Source: an uncultured Lachnospiraceae bacterium (GTDB lineage: Bacteria; Bacillota; Clostridia; Lachnospirales; Lachnospiraceae). From it: DNA of 12,543 nt. The notes below the pieces were generated by a model. It saw only the letters and a list, made by a program, of their open reading frames with translations. It had not been told where the DNA came from and did no database searches. Positions 1-7,429 of the stretch are shown piece by piece. How positions within the stretch are numbered: the first letter of the stretch is position 1; each line of letters starts with the position of its first letter. Position numbers and translations under genes: made by a program. The stretch covers positions 1 through 12,543 of the forward strand of contig CADCPL010000206.1 of NCBI GenBank assembly GCA_902803305.1, in the 5' to 3' direction.

Positions 1-72
1 CAGGGCTAGAAGGATTCGAACCTTCAGATGACGGAGTCAGAGTCCGTTGCCTTACCGTTTGGCGATAGCCCT
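1..72 (-). tRNA. tRNA-Gln (anticodon CUG)
   Basis: Read on the minus strand this is a full 72-nt cloverleaf. The acceptor stem is AGGGCTA pairing with TAGCCCT, followed by discriminator G at the window edge. The D arm is GCC/GGC, the anticodon stem ACGGA/TCCGT encloses the loop CTCTGAC, and the T arm GAAGG/CCTTC carries the loop TTCGAAT. The middle three loop bases give anticodon CUG, which reads the glutamine codon CAG. Whether the 3' CCA is encoded cannot be seen because the window ends at the discriminator base. It has its own promoter just upstream (101-129), so it need not depend on the hydrolase gene before it. Confidence 0.96.
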
Positions 73-75
73 ATA

Positions 76-97
76 CCTCGTTGCTTTCGCAACGAAG
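76..97 (-). other. GAAA-capped hairpin in the pre-tRNA leader
   Basis: On the minus strand the arms CTTCGTTGC and GCAACGAGG form a 9-bp stem (one G-U pair) closed by a GAAA tetraloop. It ends 3 nt before the mature tRNA 5' end. It is not followed by a U run, so it is a poor terminator. From the promoter position, transcription should start near 93-95, inside the outer part of the stem, leaving at least 6 perfect pairs in the transcript. This would place a compact hairpin at the 5' end of the tRNA precursor, which could affect RNase P processing or protect the leader. The function is inferred; the structure is seen. Confidence 0.6.
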
Positions 98-100
98 GAT

Positions 101-129
101 ATTATACACGAACGATGTGTCTATTGCAA
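101..129 (-). promoter_or_regulatory. sigma-A promoter of tRNA-Gln
   Basis: On the minus strand a -35 box TTGCAA (124-129) and a perfect -10 box TATAAT (101-106) are separated by 17 bp. The predicted start is near 93-95, about 22 nt before the mature tRNA. It lies between the hydrolase stop codon and the tRNA. Confidence 0.8.
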
Positions 130-133
130 GTGT

Positions 134-153
134 TAATCTGTATTGTCAGATTA
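134..153 (-). other. stem-loop overlapping the hydrolase stop codon
   Basis: A perfect 7-bp inverted repeat, TAATCTG and CAGATTA on the minus strand with a 6-nt loop, begins with the TAA stop of the cell-wall hydrolase gene. No U run follows, so it is at best a weak terminator. It could instead mark or protect the mRNA 3' end. It is the only candidate end signal between the hydrolase gene and the tRNA promoter. Confidence 0.4.
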
Positions 154-1308
154 CCAGAATACGTGTGATCCTATAACTATTCCTGTATATCCGGATCTTA
201 CATTTCTAAAGTGCGTAGCGCCGCCAATATAACTGACACCGCTTATCGCATCAGAAGCTGCCTGCAGGCATGATGCCTTGGGCCCTGCTGCCGCGATCTG
301 TGCAACCTGTCCGCTGCCGGCAGGTCCGAACTGTCCCTTTGCATATATAACGGAGGCAAGTTCAGATCCGTATCTTCCGCTCTTGAGTCGGTTCATTACG
401 ACCGTTCCTATCGAAACCTGACCTTCATATGGCTGATTGCCGCCTTCTGCCTGAATGAGTGCTGCCAGAAGAACCTGATCGCTTACGTTTGCCGCAACGG
501 CACCCGTATTGGTCTTGGTCGTCTGTGTCGTTCTGCCCGCTTCAACTTCAGCCTTCTTGGCTGCAGCTTCTGCTTTCTCTTTATCTTTCTTTACGGCCTC
601 TTCCTCGGCCTTGATCACTTCCATTGTCTTGCCTGTTCCAAGTGAATCGGCAACGGTAACATATTCGGAAGAAACATATCCTTCCTCACCGTCGGAGAAC
701 TCCACCTTGGTCCAGTCCCCTTCTACTCCGATCACTCCGATCTTATCACCCTTGGCAAGAAGATCGAGCACCGTTCCGTCGGGATCGGGAGTCTTACGCA
801 CCCTAAGGCAGTCGGTCGTGCATGTTGCAGTCTTTTCAACCACCTTATTTGCAAGATCCGCTGCTTTGTCGCCGAACATGAGATAGTCATTCTTGATCCA
901 ACCGGTAAGATCTCCTGTTTTGACCTTAGTCCAGCCGTTTCCTTTTTCAACTATCTCTCCGCCGCATTCCTTGAAAAACTTGCCCAGAAGCTTACCGTCC
1001 TCGGACGCACTGTCCCTGACATTTACCGCCTCATCAACATCGGCCATGACAAGTTTATCGTATGAAATACCTGCAACCTCTCCCTTCTTCGATGTTGCAG
1101 ATTCGTCTTTTACGATCTCGATATTTAACTTTTCCGTCGTTGCAACAGTTTTTGCCTTTGAAACTTCAATGTTCGTGGCCTTGGCTGCCCCCGCAGTCAC
1201 AACTCTTATACCCGAGTTCTTGGCCGTCGCACTGACCGTACTCCCCCATGTTCCGACAGCGATGACAGCGACTGCTATCACAATTGCCGGCCATGTAAGT
1301 TTTCTCAT
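151..1308 (-). CDS. secreted SH3-domain cell-wall hydrolase (SleB/CwlJ type)
   Basis: Probable extracellular or wall-bound peptidoglycan hydrolase of 385 aa. Residues 1-27 are a signal peptide: basic MRKL, a hydrophobic stretch, and a likely cleavage after VSA. Two bacterial SH3-like domains follow at about 87-142 (VNVRDSASEDGKLLGKF) and 162-219 (LRVRKTPDPDGTVLDLL); these usually bind the wall. A charged Ala/Lys/Glu helix (about 223-258) links to a C-terminal hydrolase domain (about 276-385) with the family marks AEGGNQPYEGQVSIG, NRLKSGRYG, KGQFGP and a terminal IGSHVFW. Glu288 in AEGG fits the expected catalytic acid of the SleB/Hydrolase_2 family. I start it at ATG 1308 because GGAGG lies 5 nt upstream; an upstream in-frame TTG would sit inside that ribosome binding site. 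SleB and CwlJ act in spore germination, but the same domain with SH3 repeats is also found in vegetative enzymes, so a spore role should not be assumed. It has its own promoter. Confidence 0.88.
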   Translation of the reverse strand: MRKLTWPAIVIAVAVIAVGTWGSTVSATAKNSGIRVVTAGAAKATNIEVSKAKTVATTEKLNIEIVKDESATSKKGEVAGISYDKLVMADVDEAVNVRDSASEDGKLLGKFFKECGGEIVEKGNGWTKVKTGDLTGWIKNDYLMFGDKAADLANKVVEKTATCTTDCLRVRKTPDPDGTVLDLLAKGDKIGVIGVEGDWTKVEFSDGEEGYVSSEYVTVADSLGTGKTMEVIKAEEEAVKKDKEKAEAAAKKAEVEAGRTTQTTKTNTGAVAANVSDQVLLAALIQAEGGNQPYEGQVSIGTVVMNRLKSGRYGSELASVIYAKGQFGPAGSGQVAQIAAAGPKASCLQAASDAISGVSYIGGATHFRNVRSGYTGIVIGSHVFW

Positions 1309-1323
1309 ATCTTCCTCCAAAAA

Positions 1324-1355
1324 TGTTACAAAAATATTACACGCTCGGTCACCGA
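1324..1355 (-). repeat. operator-like repeats in the hydrolase leader
   Basis: Two small patterns lie just downstream of the -10 box. TCGGT-C-ACCGA (1345-1355) is a perfect 5-bp inverted repeat over the predicted transcription start. TGTTACA (1324-1330) and TATTACA (1335-1341), read on the plus strand, are near-identical direct copies 11 bp apart, about one helical turn. Either could bind a regulator of the hydrolase gene. Both are short and could arise by chance. Confidence 0.35.
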
Positions 1356-1384
1356 ATTATATCAAACCTCCCAGTAAAAGTCAA
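1356..1384 (-). promoter_or_regulatory. sigma-A promoter of the cell-wall hydrolase gene
   Basis: On the minus strand -35 TTGACT (1379-1384) and -10 TATAAT (1356-1361) are 17 bp apart, almost consensus. The -35 box contains the TGA stop codon of proC, so the promoter is embedded in the end of that gene. The predicted start is near 1349, giving a leader of about 40 nt. No terminator is visible between proC and the hydrolase gene, so readthrough from the upstream operon may add to expression. Confidence 0.82.
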
Positions 1385-2175
1385 ATTTTGCGTGATTTTT
1401 CAACACATGCAGACATCGCACCCATGACGGATCCCCTGAATCCGGTCTGTTCAAGCACTTCTACCGCATCTATCGTTGTCCCTGCGGGAGAACACACCAT
1501 GTCCTTCAGCTGTCCCGGATGTTTTCCGGTTTCAAGGACCATCTTGGCACTGCCGAGCACGGCCTGCGCTGCCATCTGTATGGCTGTGTTTCTGTCAAGT
1601 CCTGCTGCCACCGCACCGTCTGCCATAGCATCGATGAGCATGAACACGTATGCCGGCGAGCTGCCCGACACGGCCACAACGGCATCCATCTGTTCTTCTT
1701 TTACTTTGTATGCTTTTCCGAATCCCGAGAGGAGTTTCATGACAAATTCAAACTCTTCATCCGAAACATTTTTGTTCCTGCAGGCTCCGGTACATCCCTC
1801 ACCGACAAGCGCAGGAGTATTTGGCATAAGACGCACTGCCTTGACGTCGGAAACAAGCCTCTCCTCCAGATATGATGTGGTTTTACCGGGTGCTATCGAT
1901 ATGAGTACCTGATCTTTGTTTATTGCCTTCTTAATTTCGGCAAGTACCGTCTCATATACCTGAGGCTTTACGGCAAGTATTACGTAGTCACTGCCCTTAA
2001 CCGCCTCTTTATTATCTTCGGTGACATTTATCCCGAGATCGTTTTGCGCTCTCTCTCTTTCGGCGATCCCGGGATCTGATCCCTTGATATCAGCCGGTGC
2101 GATTATACCGGCCTTTATTATGCCGGTCAGCATGGCGGTTGCCATATTTCCAAGTCCGATTATTCCAAGTTTCAT
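1381..2175 (-). CDS. proC: pyrroline-5-carboxylate reductase
   Basis: Catalyses the last step of proline synthesis, the NAD(P)H-dependent reduction of 1-pyrroline-5-carboxylate to L-proline, in the cytoplasm. At 264 aa it is full length for the family. The N-terminal Rossmann fold shows GLGNMA at 7-12, then VILAVKPQ (65-72) and LMPNTPALVGEG (116-127). The C-terminal dimerisation and active-site part carries SGSSPAYVF (170-178) and the ProC signature LKDMVCSPAGTTIDAV near 223-238. The ATG at 2175 has a strong AAGGAGG about 5 nt upstream. It lies 18 nt after the RNA methyltransferase gene and is the last gene of the glf-dnaE-pfkA run. Its stop codon forms part of the next gene's -35 box. Confidence 0.97.
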   Translation of the reverse strand: MKLGIIGLGNMATAMLTGIIKAGIIAPADIKGSDPGIAERERAQNDLGINVTEDNKEAVKGSDYVILAVKPQVYETVLAEIKKAINKDQVLISIAPGKTTSYLEERLVSDVKAVRLMPNTPALVGEGCTGACRNKNVSDEEFEFVMKLLSGFGKAYKVKEEQMDAVVAVSGSSPAYVFMLIDAMADGAVAAGLDRNTAIQMAAQAVLGSAKMVLETGKHPGQLKDMVCSPAGTTIDAVEVLEQTGFRGSVMGAMSACVEKSRKI

Positions 2176-2193
2176 AATGTCCTCCTTGTTATC

Positions 2194-2973
2194 TCATTTC
2201 GGCGCTGCCGCATACATAAGTATTGCTGCGGCAACTGCAGCGTTAAGTGATTCAAGCTTTCCCTTCATCGGGATATTTATAAGCTCATCGGCTTTTTTCG
2301 TGATCTCATCCGACAGACCGTTTCCTTCGTTTCCGATCAGGAAAGCAGTTCTGTCGCCGTATATTTCCTCGTCAAAACTCTTCGTTCCTTTAAGATGGGC
2401 CGCGTACACCTTTACGGATGAATCCTTCAGCAAATCTATCGTATCCGCAAGATCATCCGTATAGATCATCGGAACTCTGAAAAGCGATCCCATGGTTGAA
2501 CGGGTGACTTTGGGATTATACACGTCCACCGTATCCGTATCGGCGATCACCGCATCAAATCCGGCGCCTTCCGCAGTCCTTATCATGGTGCCAAGATTCC
2601 CGGGATCCTGCACTCCTTCAAGGACCAGGAGTCTGAGCGGACCTGACCGTCTTGATGCAATAAAATCTGCGGCATCTGTATCGTTTTTCCTGCACACACA
2701 CAGTATCCCCTGAGGAGATTTGGTGTCGGACATTTTTCTGAACACAGCTGATGAAACGGTTGCGGGCTTTGCATCATATCCGAATATCTCCTGTGTCCTG
2801 TCCGCAAACGGATAATCTTCCGAAACATAACATTCGACCAAAGCCTCCCGCGGTATCTCCCGTGCGATCCTCTCGCCCTCTACCACAAAAACGCCCTCCT
2901 TTCGGCGGGCTTTTGCGTTACTTACAAGAAGAGTCACATGTTTGATCTTTTCATTTGACGTGCTTGTTATCAT
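2194..2973 (-). CDS. TrmH/SpoU-family RNA 2'-O-methyltransferase
   Basis: Predicted S-adenosylmethionine-dependent 2'-O-ribose methyltransferase of the knotted SPOUT fold, acting on tRNA or rRNA; the exact nucleotide cannot be told from sequence. At 259 aa it has the usual two parts: an N-terminal substrate-binding domain (EGVFVVEGERIAREI, about 26-40) and a catalytic domain with all three SpoU motifs. These are DPGNLGTMIRTAEG (123-136, with the conserved Asn126 and Arg132), IGNEGNGLS (213-221) and IPMKGKLESLNAAVA (234-248). The opening MITSTSNEKIK is typical for the family and fixes the start. No Shine-Dalgarno sequence lies before this ATG, and the pfkA stop codon is only 5 nt upstream, so translation is probably coupled to pfkA. 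RlmB and TrmH are relatives, but a specific symbol is not justified. Confidence 0.92.
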   Translation of the reverse strand: MITSTSNEKIKHVTLLVSNAKARRKEGVFVVEGERIAREIPREALVECYVSEDYPFADRTQEIFGYDAKPATVSSAVFRKMSDTKSPQGILCVCRKNDTDAADFIASRRSGPLRLLVLEGVQDPGNLGTMIRTAEGAGFDAVIADTDTVDVYNPKVTRSTMGSLFRVPMIYTDDLADTIDLLKDSSVKVYAAHLKGTKSFDEEIYGDRTAFLIGNEGNGLSDEITKKADELINIPMKGKLESLNAAVAAAILMYAAAPK

Positions 2974-2978
2974 AACTG

Positions 2979-3953
2979 TCAGATCGCCAGTGCTCTGCTG
3001 ACCAGATACTCATATTCGGAGATCTGTTTTTCCATGGCAAGAGCCTCGTCGATATTATAGTCTACCCACTCACCGTTCCTGAAGGAAACTACCCTGTTGG
3101 TAGCGCCGTCGCACAGAAGATCGGCTGCGTATGCGCCCATCATCGACGCATAATATCTGTCACGGCATGTGGGCGATCCGCCTCGCTGCATATGTCCCAG
3201 AATCGTCGCTCTTGTTTCAAGTCCCGTAGCCGCTTCTATCCTTCTGGCCATGGAAGTGGAATGTCCTATGCCTTCAGCATTGATGATGATATGATGAGTC
3301 TTTCCCTTTTTACGGTTATTGATTATATTGTTGATGATCTCCTGTTCGTTATACGCATATTTTTCGGGGATCAGTATATCCTCGGCACCGTTTGCCACTC
3401 CGCACCAAAGCGCGATATATCCGGCATTTCTTCCCATGACCTCGATAATGGAACATCTCTCGTGTGATGATGAAGTATCCCTTACCTTATCGATAGCCTG
3501 CATGGCCGTGTTGACCGCGGTATCAAATCCGATCGTGTAATCGGTTGAAGATATATCAAGGTCTATTGTTGCCGGAACACCTATGGTGTTAACTCCGAGA
3601 GACGCAAGCTTCTGTGCCCCGCGATATGTTCCGTCACCGCCGATAGCTACAAGACCGTCGATGCCGTGCTTTTTGCATATGGCAGCTCCCGCCTTCTGGC
3701 CTTCTTCGGTCATGAACTCCTCACATCTGGCAGTACGGAGTATGGTTCCCCCGCGTTGGATCGAATCCGAAACATCCCTAGGTGACATCTCGTATATCTC
3801 TTCATCAAGAAGTCCTCTGTATCCCTTTTCGATACCCATTACCTTCTTGCCGGCAGCAATTGATTTACGAACAACCGCACGGATCGCCGCATTCATTCCC
3901 GGCGCATCTCCGCCGCTTGTAAGTACTCCTATAGTACGAATCTCTTTTGCCAT
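2979..3953 (-). CDS. pfkA: ATP-dependent 6-phosphofructokinase
   Basis: Phosphorylates fructose 6-phosphate to fructose 1,6-bisphosphate, the committing step of glycolysis. At 324 aa it matches the usual bacterial homotetramer subunit. Visible motifs are GVLTSGGDAPGMNAA (9-23, nucleotide binding), GGDGT (105-109), TIDLD with the expected catalytic Asp131, and the family signature GHMQRGGSPTCRDR (253-266). Gly108 and the small residue at 128 point to ATP, not pyrophosphate, as phosphoryl donor. The usual PGTIDND reads PATIDLD here. The start at ATG 3953 is chosen because AGGAGG lies 8-9 nt upstream; an upstream in-frame start at 3980 would add nine residues (MATRPGGAK) that do not look conserved. 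It lies 34 bp after dnaE, a pairing I recall from other clostridia. Confidence 0.97.
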   Translation of the reverse strand: MAKEIRTIGVLTSGGDAPGMNAAIRAVVRKSIAAGKKVMGIEKGYRGLLDEEIYEMSPRDVSDSIQRGGTILRTARCEEFMTEEGQKAGAAICKKHGIDGLVAIGGDGTYRGAQKLASLGVNTIGVPATIDLDISSTDYTIGFDTAVNTAMQAIDKVRDTSSSHERCSIIEVMGRNAGYIALWCGVANGAEDILIPEKYAYNEQEIINNIINNRKKGKTHHIIINAEGIGHSTSMARRIEAATGLETRATILGHMQRGGSPTCRDRYYASMMGAYAADLLCDGATNRVVSFRNGEWVDYNIDEALAMEKQISEYEYLVSRALAI

Positions 3954-3987
3954 TTTCGCTCCTCCTGGTCTGGTTGCCACTCCTCTT

Positions 3988-6900
3988 TTAAGTCAATCTG
4001 ACACTATCACTTCCGAATGCGTCCGACAGAACAGCCATAAGATTCTCATCCGCCATCACCGTAGCGCTTTTCGGTAACACTTTTTTCTCTTTCGTATCTT
4101 CTATGTATATTACAATTATATCTTTGCCGTCAGAATCCGCAATTATTTTATTCAGCCGGTCACTTTCCGAGTTGTATTCATCTTTTGTCTTAAACTTGAT
4201 CCATACTTTACGGGGAACGCTGTCAAAAGGGATTATCCTGCTGCATATGACCTTTGCATCCTTCTCTTCCTCAGCAGATACACGCCCTTCGATGAACACT
4301 TTTGAGTCCTCGATGAGATTCATGGAATTCTTTTCATAGTCATCCGGCCAGACGATGACCTCGACATTACCGACCAGATCCTCGATCGTCACAAAAGCCA
4401 TGATCTTATTATTCTTGGTGTATTTGACGGTCTTGGACTCGATGATGCCTCCGACCGTGACCCGCTGCCCGTCAGAGACCTTTGCCGAGCCTTCATTCTC
4501 ATCATAGAGAAAATCAGACGTCATGTTGGTTATCGTCCTGCGCCACAGAGCCTCATTCTCTTCAAGAGGATGCCCGGATACATATATTCCAAGTACTTCC
4601 TTCTCAAATGCCAGCAGTTCATTCTTGGAGTATTCACCCACATTCGGAAGTTCCATGGCCATCGTATCATCGGTATCTGCCATATCAAACAGAGACATCT
4701 GGCCTTCCATGTTCTGTTTTCTCTCCTTTACGATGGAGTCCATATATGTCGAATATACATTCATGAGCTGCTTTCTCGTTCCGGGAAGTGAATCAAAAGC
4801 CCCTGCCTTGATACAGCTCTCAACTACTCTTTTATTGATCTCCCTGCCCTGCAGTCGTCCGAGAAAATCATATATGTCGCGGTAATCTCCTCCCGATTCC
4901 CTTTCCCTGACGATAGCGTCTATCACAGGCCAGCCCACGCCCTTTATCGACGCGAGTCCGTATACGATGGAATCGCCGCTCGCAAGGAATCCTGCTACTC
5001 CCCGGTTGATATCGGGAGGCAGTATCGGGATCCCCATAAGCTTGCAGGAATATATATACTCGGACACTTTCGTGGAATTATCAATTACACTTGTGAGAAG
5101 CGCCGCCATGAACTCCACCGGATGATAATACTTAAGATACGCAGTCTGATAAGCCACGACCGCATATGCTGCAGCATGGGACTTGTTGAATGCGTATTTG
5201 GCAAAATCCATCATGTCATCATATATCTTGTTCGCAACCGATTCGGAAATACCTTTGGACAGGCATCCGGGGACATTTTCTTCCTTGTTGCCGTATACAA
5301 AGTTTCTGCGCTCGCGTTCCATGACATCCTGTTTTTTCTTACTCATGGCACGACGCACAAGATCGGATCTTCCAAGGGTATACCCGCCAAGATCACGCAC
5401 GATCTGCATGACCTGCTCCTGGTATACTATACAGCCGTATGTCGGCTTAAGGATATGCTCAAGAAGAGGTGTATCATATGTGATCTCCCCCTTCGAATTT
5501 TTCCCCCTGATATACACGGGTATGAAGTCCATCGGTCCCGGACGATACAGCGATATTCCCGCTATGACATCCTCAAGATTTTTCGGTTTGAGTTCCTTCA
5601 TGAAACTCTTCATCCCGGAACTTTCAAGCTGGAATATGCCGTCGGTCTTTCCCGTTCCTATAAAATCAAAAACCTTCCTGTCGTTGTAATCGAGCTTGTC
5701 TACATCGATCTCTATGCCTTTGTTCTCGTATACGGCCGATACGGCTTCCTTTATGACCGTCAGGGTAACGAGTCCGAGGAAATCCATTTTCAGAAGCCCG
5801 AGTTCCTCGAGTGTTGTCGCAACATACTGGGTCACTATCGTTCCATCCGAACCTCTTGCAAGCGGAACAAGCTCATCTGCGGCATCCGGACAGATGACCA
5901 CACCTGCGGCATGCATCGATGAGTGCCTCGGAAGTCCCTCGAGTCGCATTGCCATATCAATGAGTTCTTTGGCCTGCGGATCGGAATCGTATATGTTCTT
6001 CAGGTCGCCTCCAAGATCGAGAGCTTCCTGAAGTGTGATGTTCAGAACGTTCGGGACGGCCTTTGCTATGTTGTCACAGTACGCATAATTAAGATCGAGA
6101 ACGCGTCCTACGTCCCTTACAACACCCTTTGCCTTGAGCGTTCCGAAGGTAACGATCTGAACTACCTTATCCTTACCGTATTTATCAACAACATAGTCGA
6201 TGACATCCGGTCTGTGTTCATCAAAATCCACATCTATATCAGGCATGGTCACACGTTCCGGATTAAGGAATCTCTCAAACAGTAACTGATATTTGATGGG
6301 GTCGATATTTGTTATCTCCAGGCAGTATGACACTATGGAGCCCGCTGCACTTCCACGTCCGGGACCCACGGCAAACCCGTTTGATTTTGCATAATGGATA
6401 AAATCCCAGACGATCAGAAAGTAGTCGACAAATCCCATTGTCCTGATCGTATCGAGCTCATACTCCAAACGGTCTTTGATTTCGTCGCTGTAGTCACCAT
6501 ATCTTTTTGCAAGTCCGTCATAACAGAGCTTGCGAAGATATGTCCACGGATCATACCCCTGCGGCACTTCAAAATGAGGGAGCCTCGACTTTCCGAACTC
6601 TATCTCAACATTACATCTGTCGGCGATCTTCTGTGTGTTTTCGATCGCCTCCGGAGCATACGGGAACAGCTTTCTCATGTCCTCCTCGGACTTGACATAG
6701 AACTGTCCGCCTTCATAACGGAGCCTGTCCTCATCGGTAACCTTCTTTCCCGTTTGAATGCACAGGAGCAGGTCATGAGCCTTCGCATCATCCTCATATG
6801 TGTAATGTATATCATTTGTTGCGATAAGGGGTATACCAAGTTCCTTACTGATACGCAGAAGTCCCTGGTTCACAAGTTTCTGCTCGGGTATTCCGTGATC

Positions 6901-7428
6901 CTGAAGTTCCAGGAAATAATTGCCCTCGCCAAAACAGTCCAGGTACTTTGCGGCAGCCTCTTTAGCCTGCTCGTACATGTTTTTTTGAATGTATCTGGCT
7001 ACTTCTCCGGCAAGGCACGCCGATGACGCTATTATCCCCTCATGATACTTCCTGAGGACCTCCATATCCACGCGGGGCTTGTAATAATATCCTTCGGTAA
7101 AGCCCGCGCTGACGATCTTCATAAGGTTATGGTATCCCCGGTTGTTCTCGGCAAGAAGTATCAGATGATAGTATCTGTCCTCGCCCCCGGTAAGTTCCCT
7201 GTCGAACCTGGAGTTGGGCGCCACATAGATCTCACACCCGATTATCGGCTTGATCCCTTCCTTTATCGCTGCACGGTAAAAATCGATCACTCCGTACATA
7301 ACGCCGTGATCGGTGATCGCAGCGGCATTCATACCGAGCGATTTAACATATCTTACATATTCGTTTATCTTGTTTGACCCGTCCAGGAGCGAATACTCCG
7401 TGTGGGTATGCAAGTGAACAAATGACAT
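3988..7428 (-). CDS. dnaE: DNA polymerase III alpha subunit, DnaE type
   Basis: Replicative DNA polymerase of the C family, 1146 aa. Domains in order: a PHP domain (about 1-280), palm and fingers (about 285-800), a tandem helix-hairpin-helix region (about 820-885) and an OB fold (about 985-1070). The polymerase acids are Asp397 and Asp399 in PDIDVDF and Asp549 in KMDFLGL. The PHP metal ligands seem intact (His5, His7, Asp16, His41, Glu66, His88, Cys138, Asp206, His208), as in DnaE1 proteins with proofreading activity and unlike the degenerate PHP of E. coli. QMSLF at 910-914 matches the beta-clamp binding consensus. Firmicutes commonly also have PolC, not seen in this window. The start is 1 nt after the glf stop with only a weak AAAGG upstream, suggesting coupled translation. 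The last 75 residues are poorly defined. Confidence 0.98.
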   Translation of the reverse strand: MSFVHLHTHTEYSLLDGSNKINEYVRYVKSLGMNAAAITDHGVMYGVIDFYRAAIKEGIKPIIGCEIYVAPNSRFDRELTGGEDRYYHLILLAENNRGYHNLMKIVSAGFTEGYYYKPRVDMEVLRKYHEGIIASSACLAGEVARYIQKNMYEQAKEAAAKYLDCFGEGNYFLELQDHGIPEQKLVNQGLLRISKELGIPLIATNDIHYTYEDDAKAHDLLLCIQTGKKVTDEDRLRYEGGQFYVKSEEDMRKLFPYAPEAIENTQKIADRCNVEIEFGKSRLPHFEVPQGYDPWTYLRKLCYDGLAKRYGDYSDEIKDRLEYELDTIRTMGFVDYFLIVWDFIHYAKSNGFAVGPGRGSAAGSIVSYCLEITNIDPIKYQLLFERFLNPERVTMPDIDVDFDEHRPDVIDYVVDKYGKDKVVQIVTFGTLKAKGVVRDVGRVLDLNYAYCDNIAKAVPNVLNITLQEALDLGGDLKNIYDSDPQAKELIDMAMRLEGLPRHSSMHAAGVVICPDAADELVPLARGSDGTIVTQYVATTLEELGLLKMDFLGLVTLTVIKEAVSAVYENKGIEIDVDKLDYNDRKVFDFIGTGKTDGIFQLESSGMKSFMKELKPKNLEDVIAGISLYRPGPMDFIPVYIRGKNSKGEITYDTPLLEHILKPTYGCIVYQEQVMQIVRDLGGYTLGRSDLVRRAMSKKKQDVMERERRNFVYGNKEENVPGCLSKGISESVANKIYDDMMDFAKYAFNKSHAAAYAVVAYQTAYLKYYHPVEFMAALLTSVIDNSTKVSEYIYSCKLMGIPILPPDINRGVAGFLASGDSIVYGLASIKGVGWPVIDAIVRERESGGDYRDIYDFLGRLQGREINKRVVESCIKAGAFDSLPGTRKQLMNVYSTYMDSIVKERKQNMEGQMSLFDMADTDDTMAMELPNVGEYSKNELLAFEKEVLGIYVSGHPLEENEALWRRTITNMTSDFLYDENEGSAKVSDGQRVTVGGIIESKTVKYTKNNKIMAFVTIEDLVGNVEVIVWPDDYEKNSMNLIEDSKVFIEGRVSAEEEKDAKVICSRIIPFDSVPRKVWIKFKTKDEYNSESDRLNKIIADSDGKDIIVIYIEDTKEKKVLPKSATVMADENLMAVLSDAFGSDSVRLT

Positions 7429-7429
7429 A

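Noticed and set aside
76..97. Hairpin as a terminator of the cell-wall hydrolase gene
   Set aside because: No U run follows it on either strand, and it lies downstream of the tRNA promoter, where termination would block the tRNA.
893..1912. 339-codon open frame on the plus strand across the hydrolase/proC junction
   Set aside because: It lies antisense to two strongly recognised genes and a promoter, its product has low-complexity Ser/Thr/Ala/Pro content, and no ribosome binding site supports it. It reflects the codon bias of the opposite strand.
5122..5922. 266-codon open frame on the plus strand inside dnaE
   Set aside because: It overlaps the conserved polymerase catalytic region on the other strand and shows no recognisable protein features.
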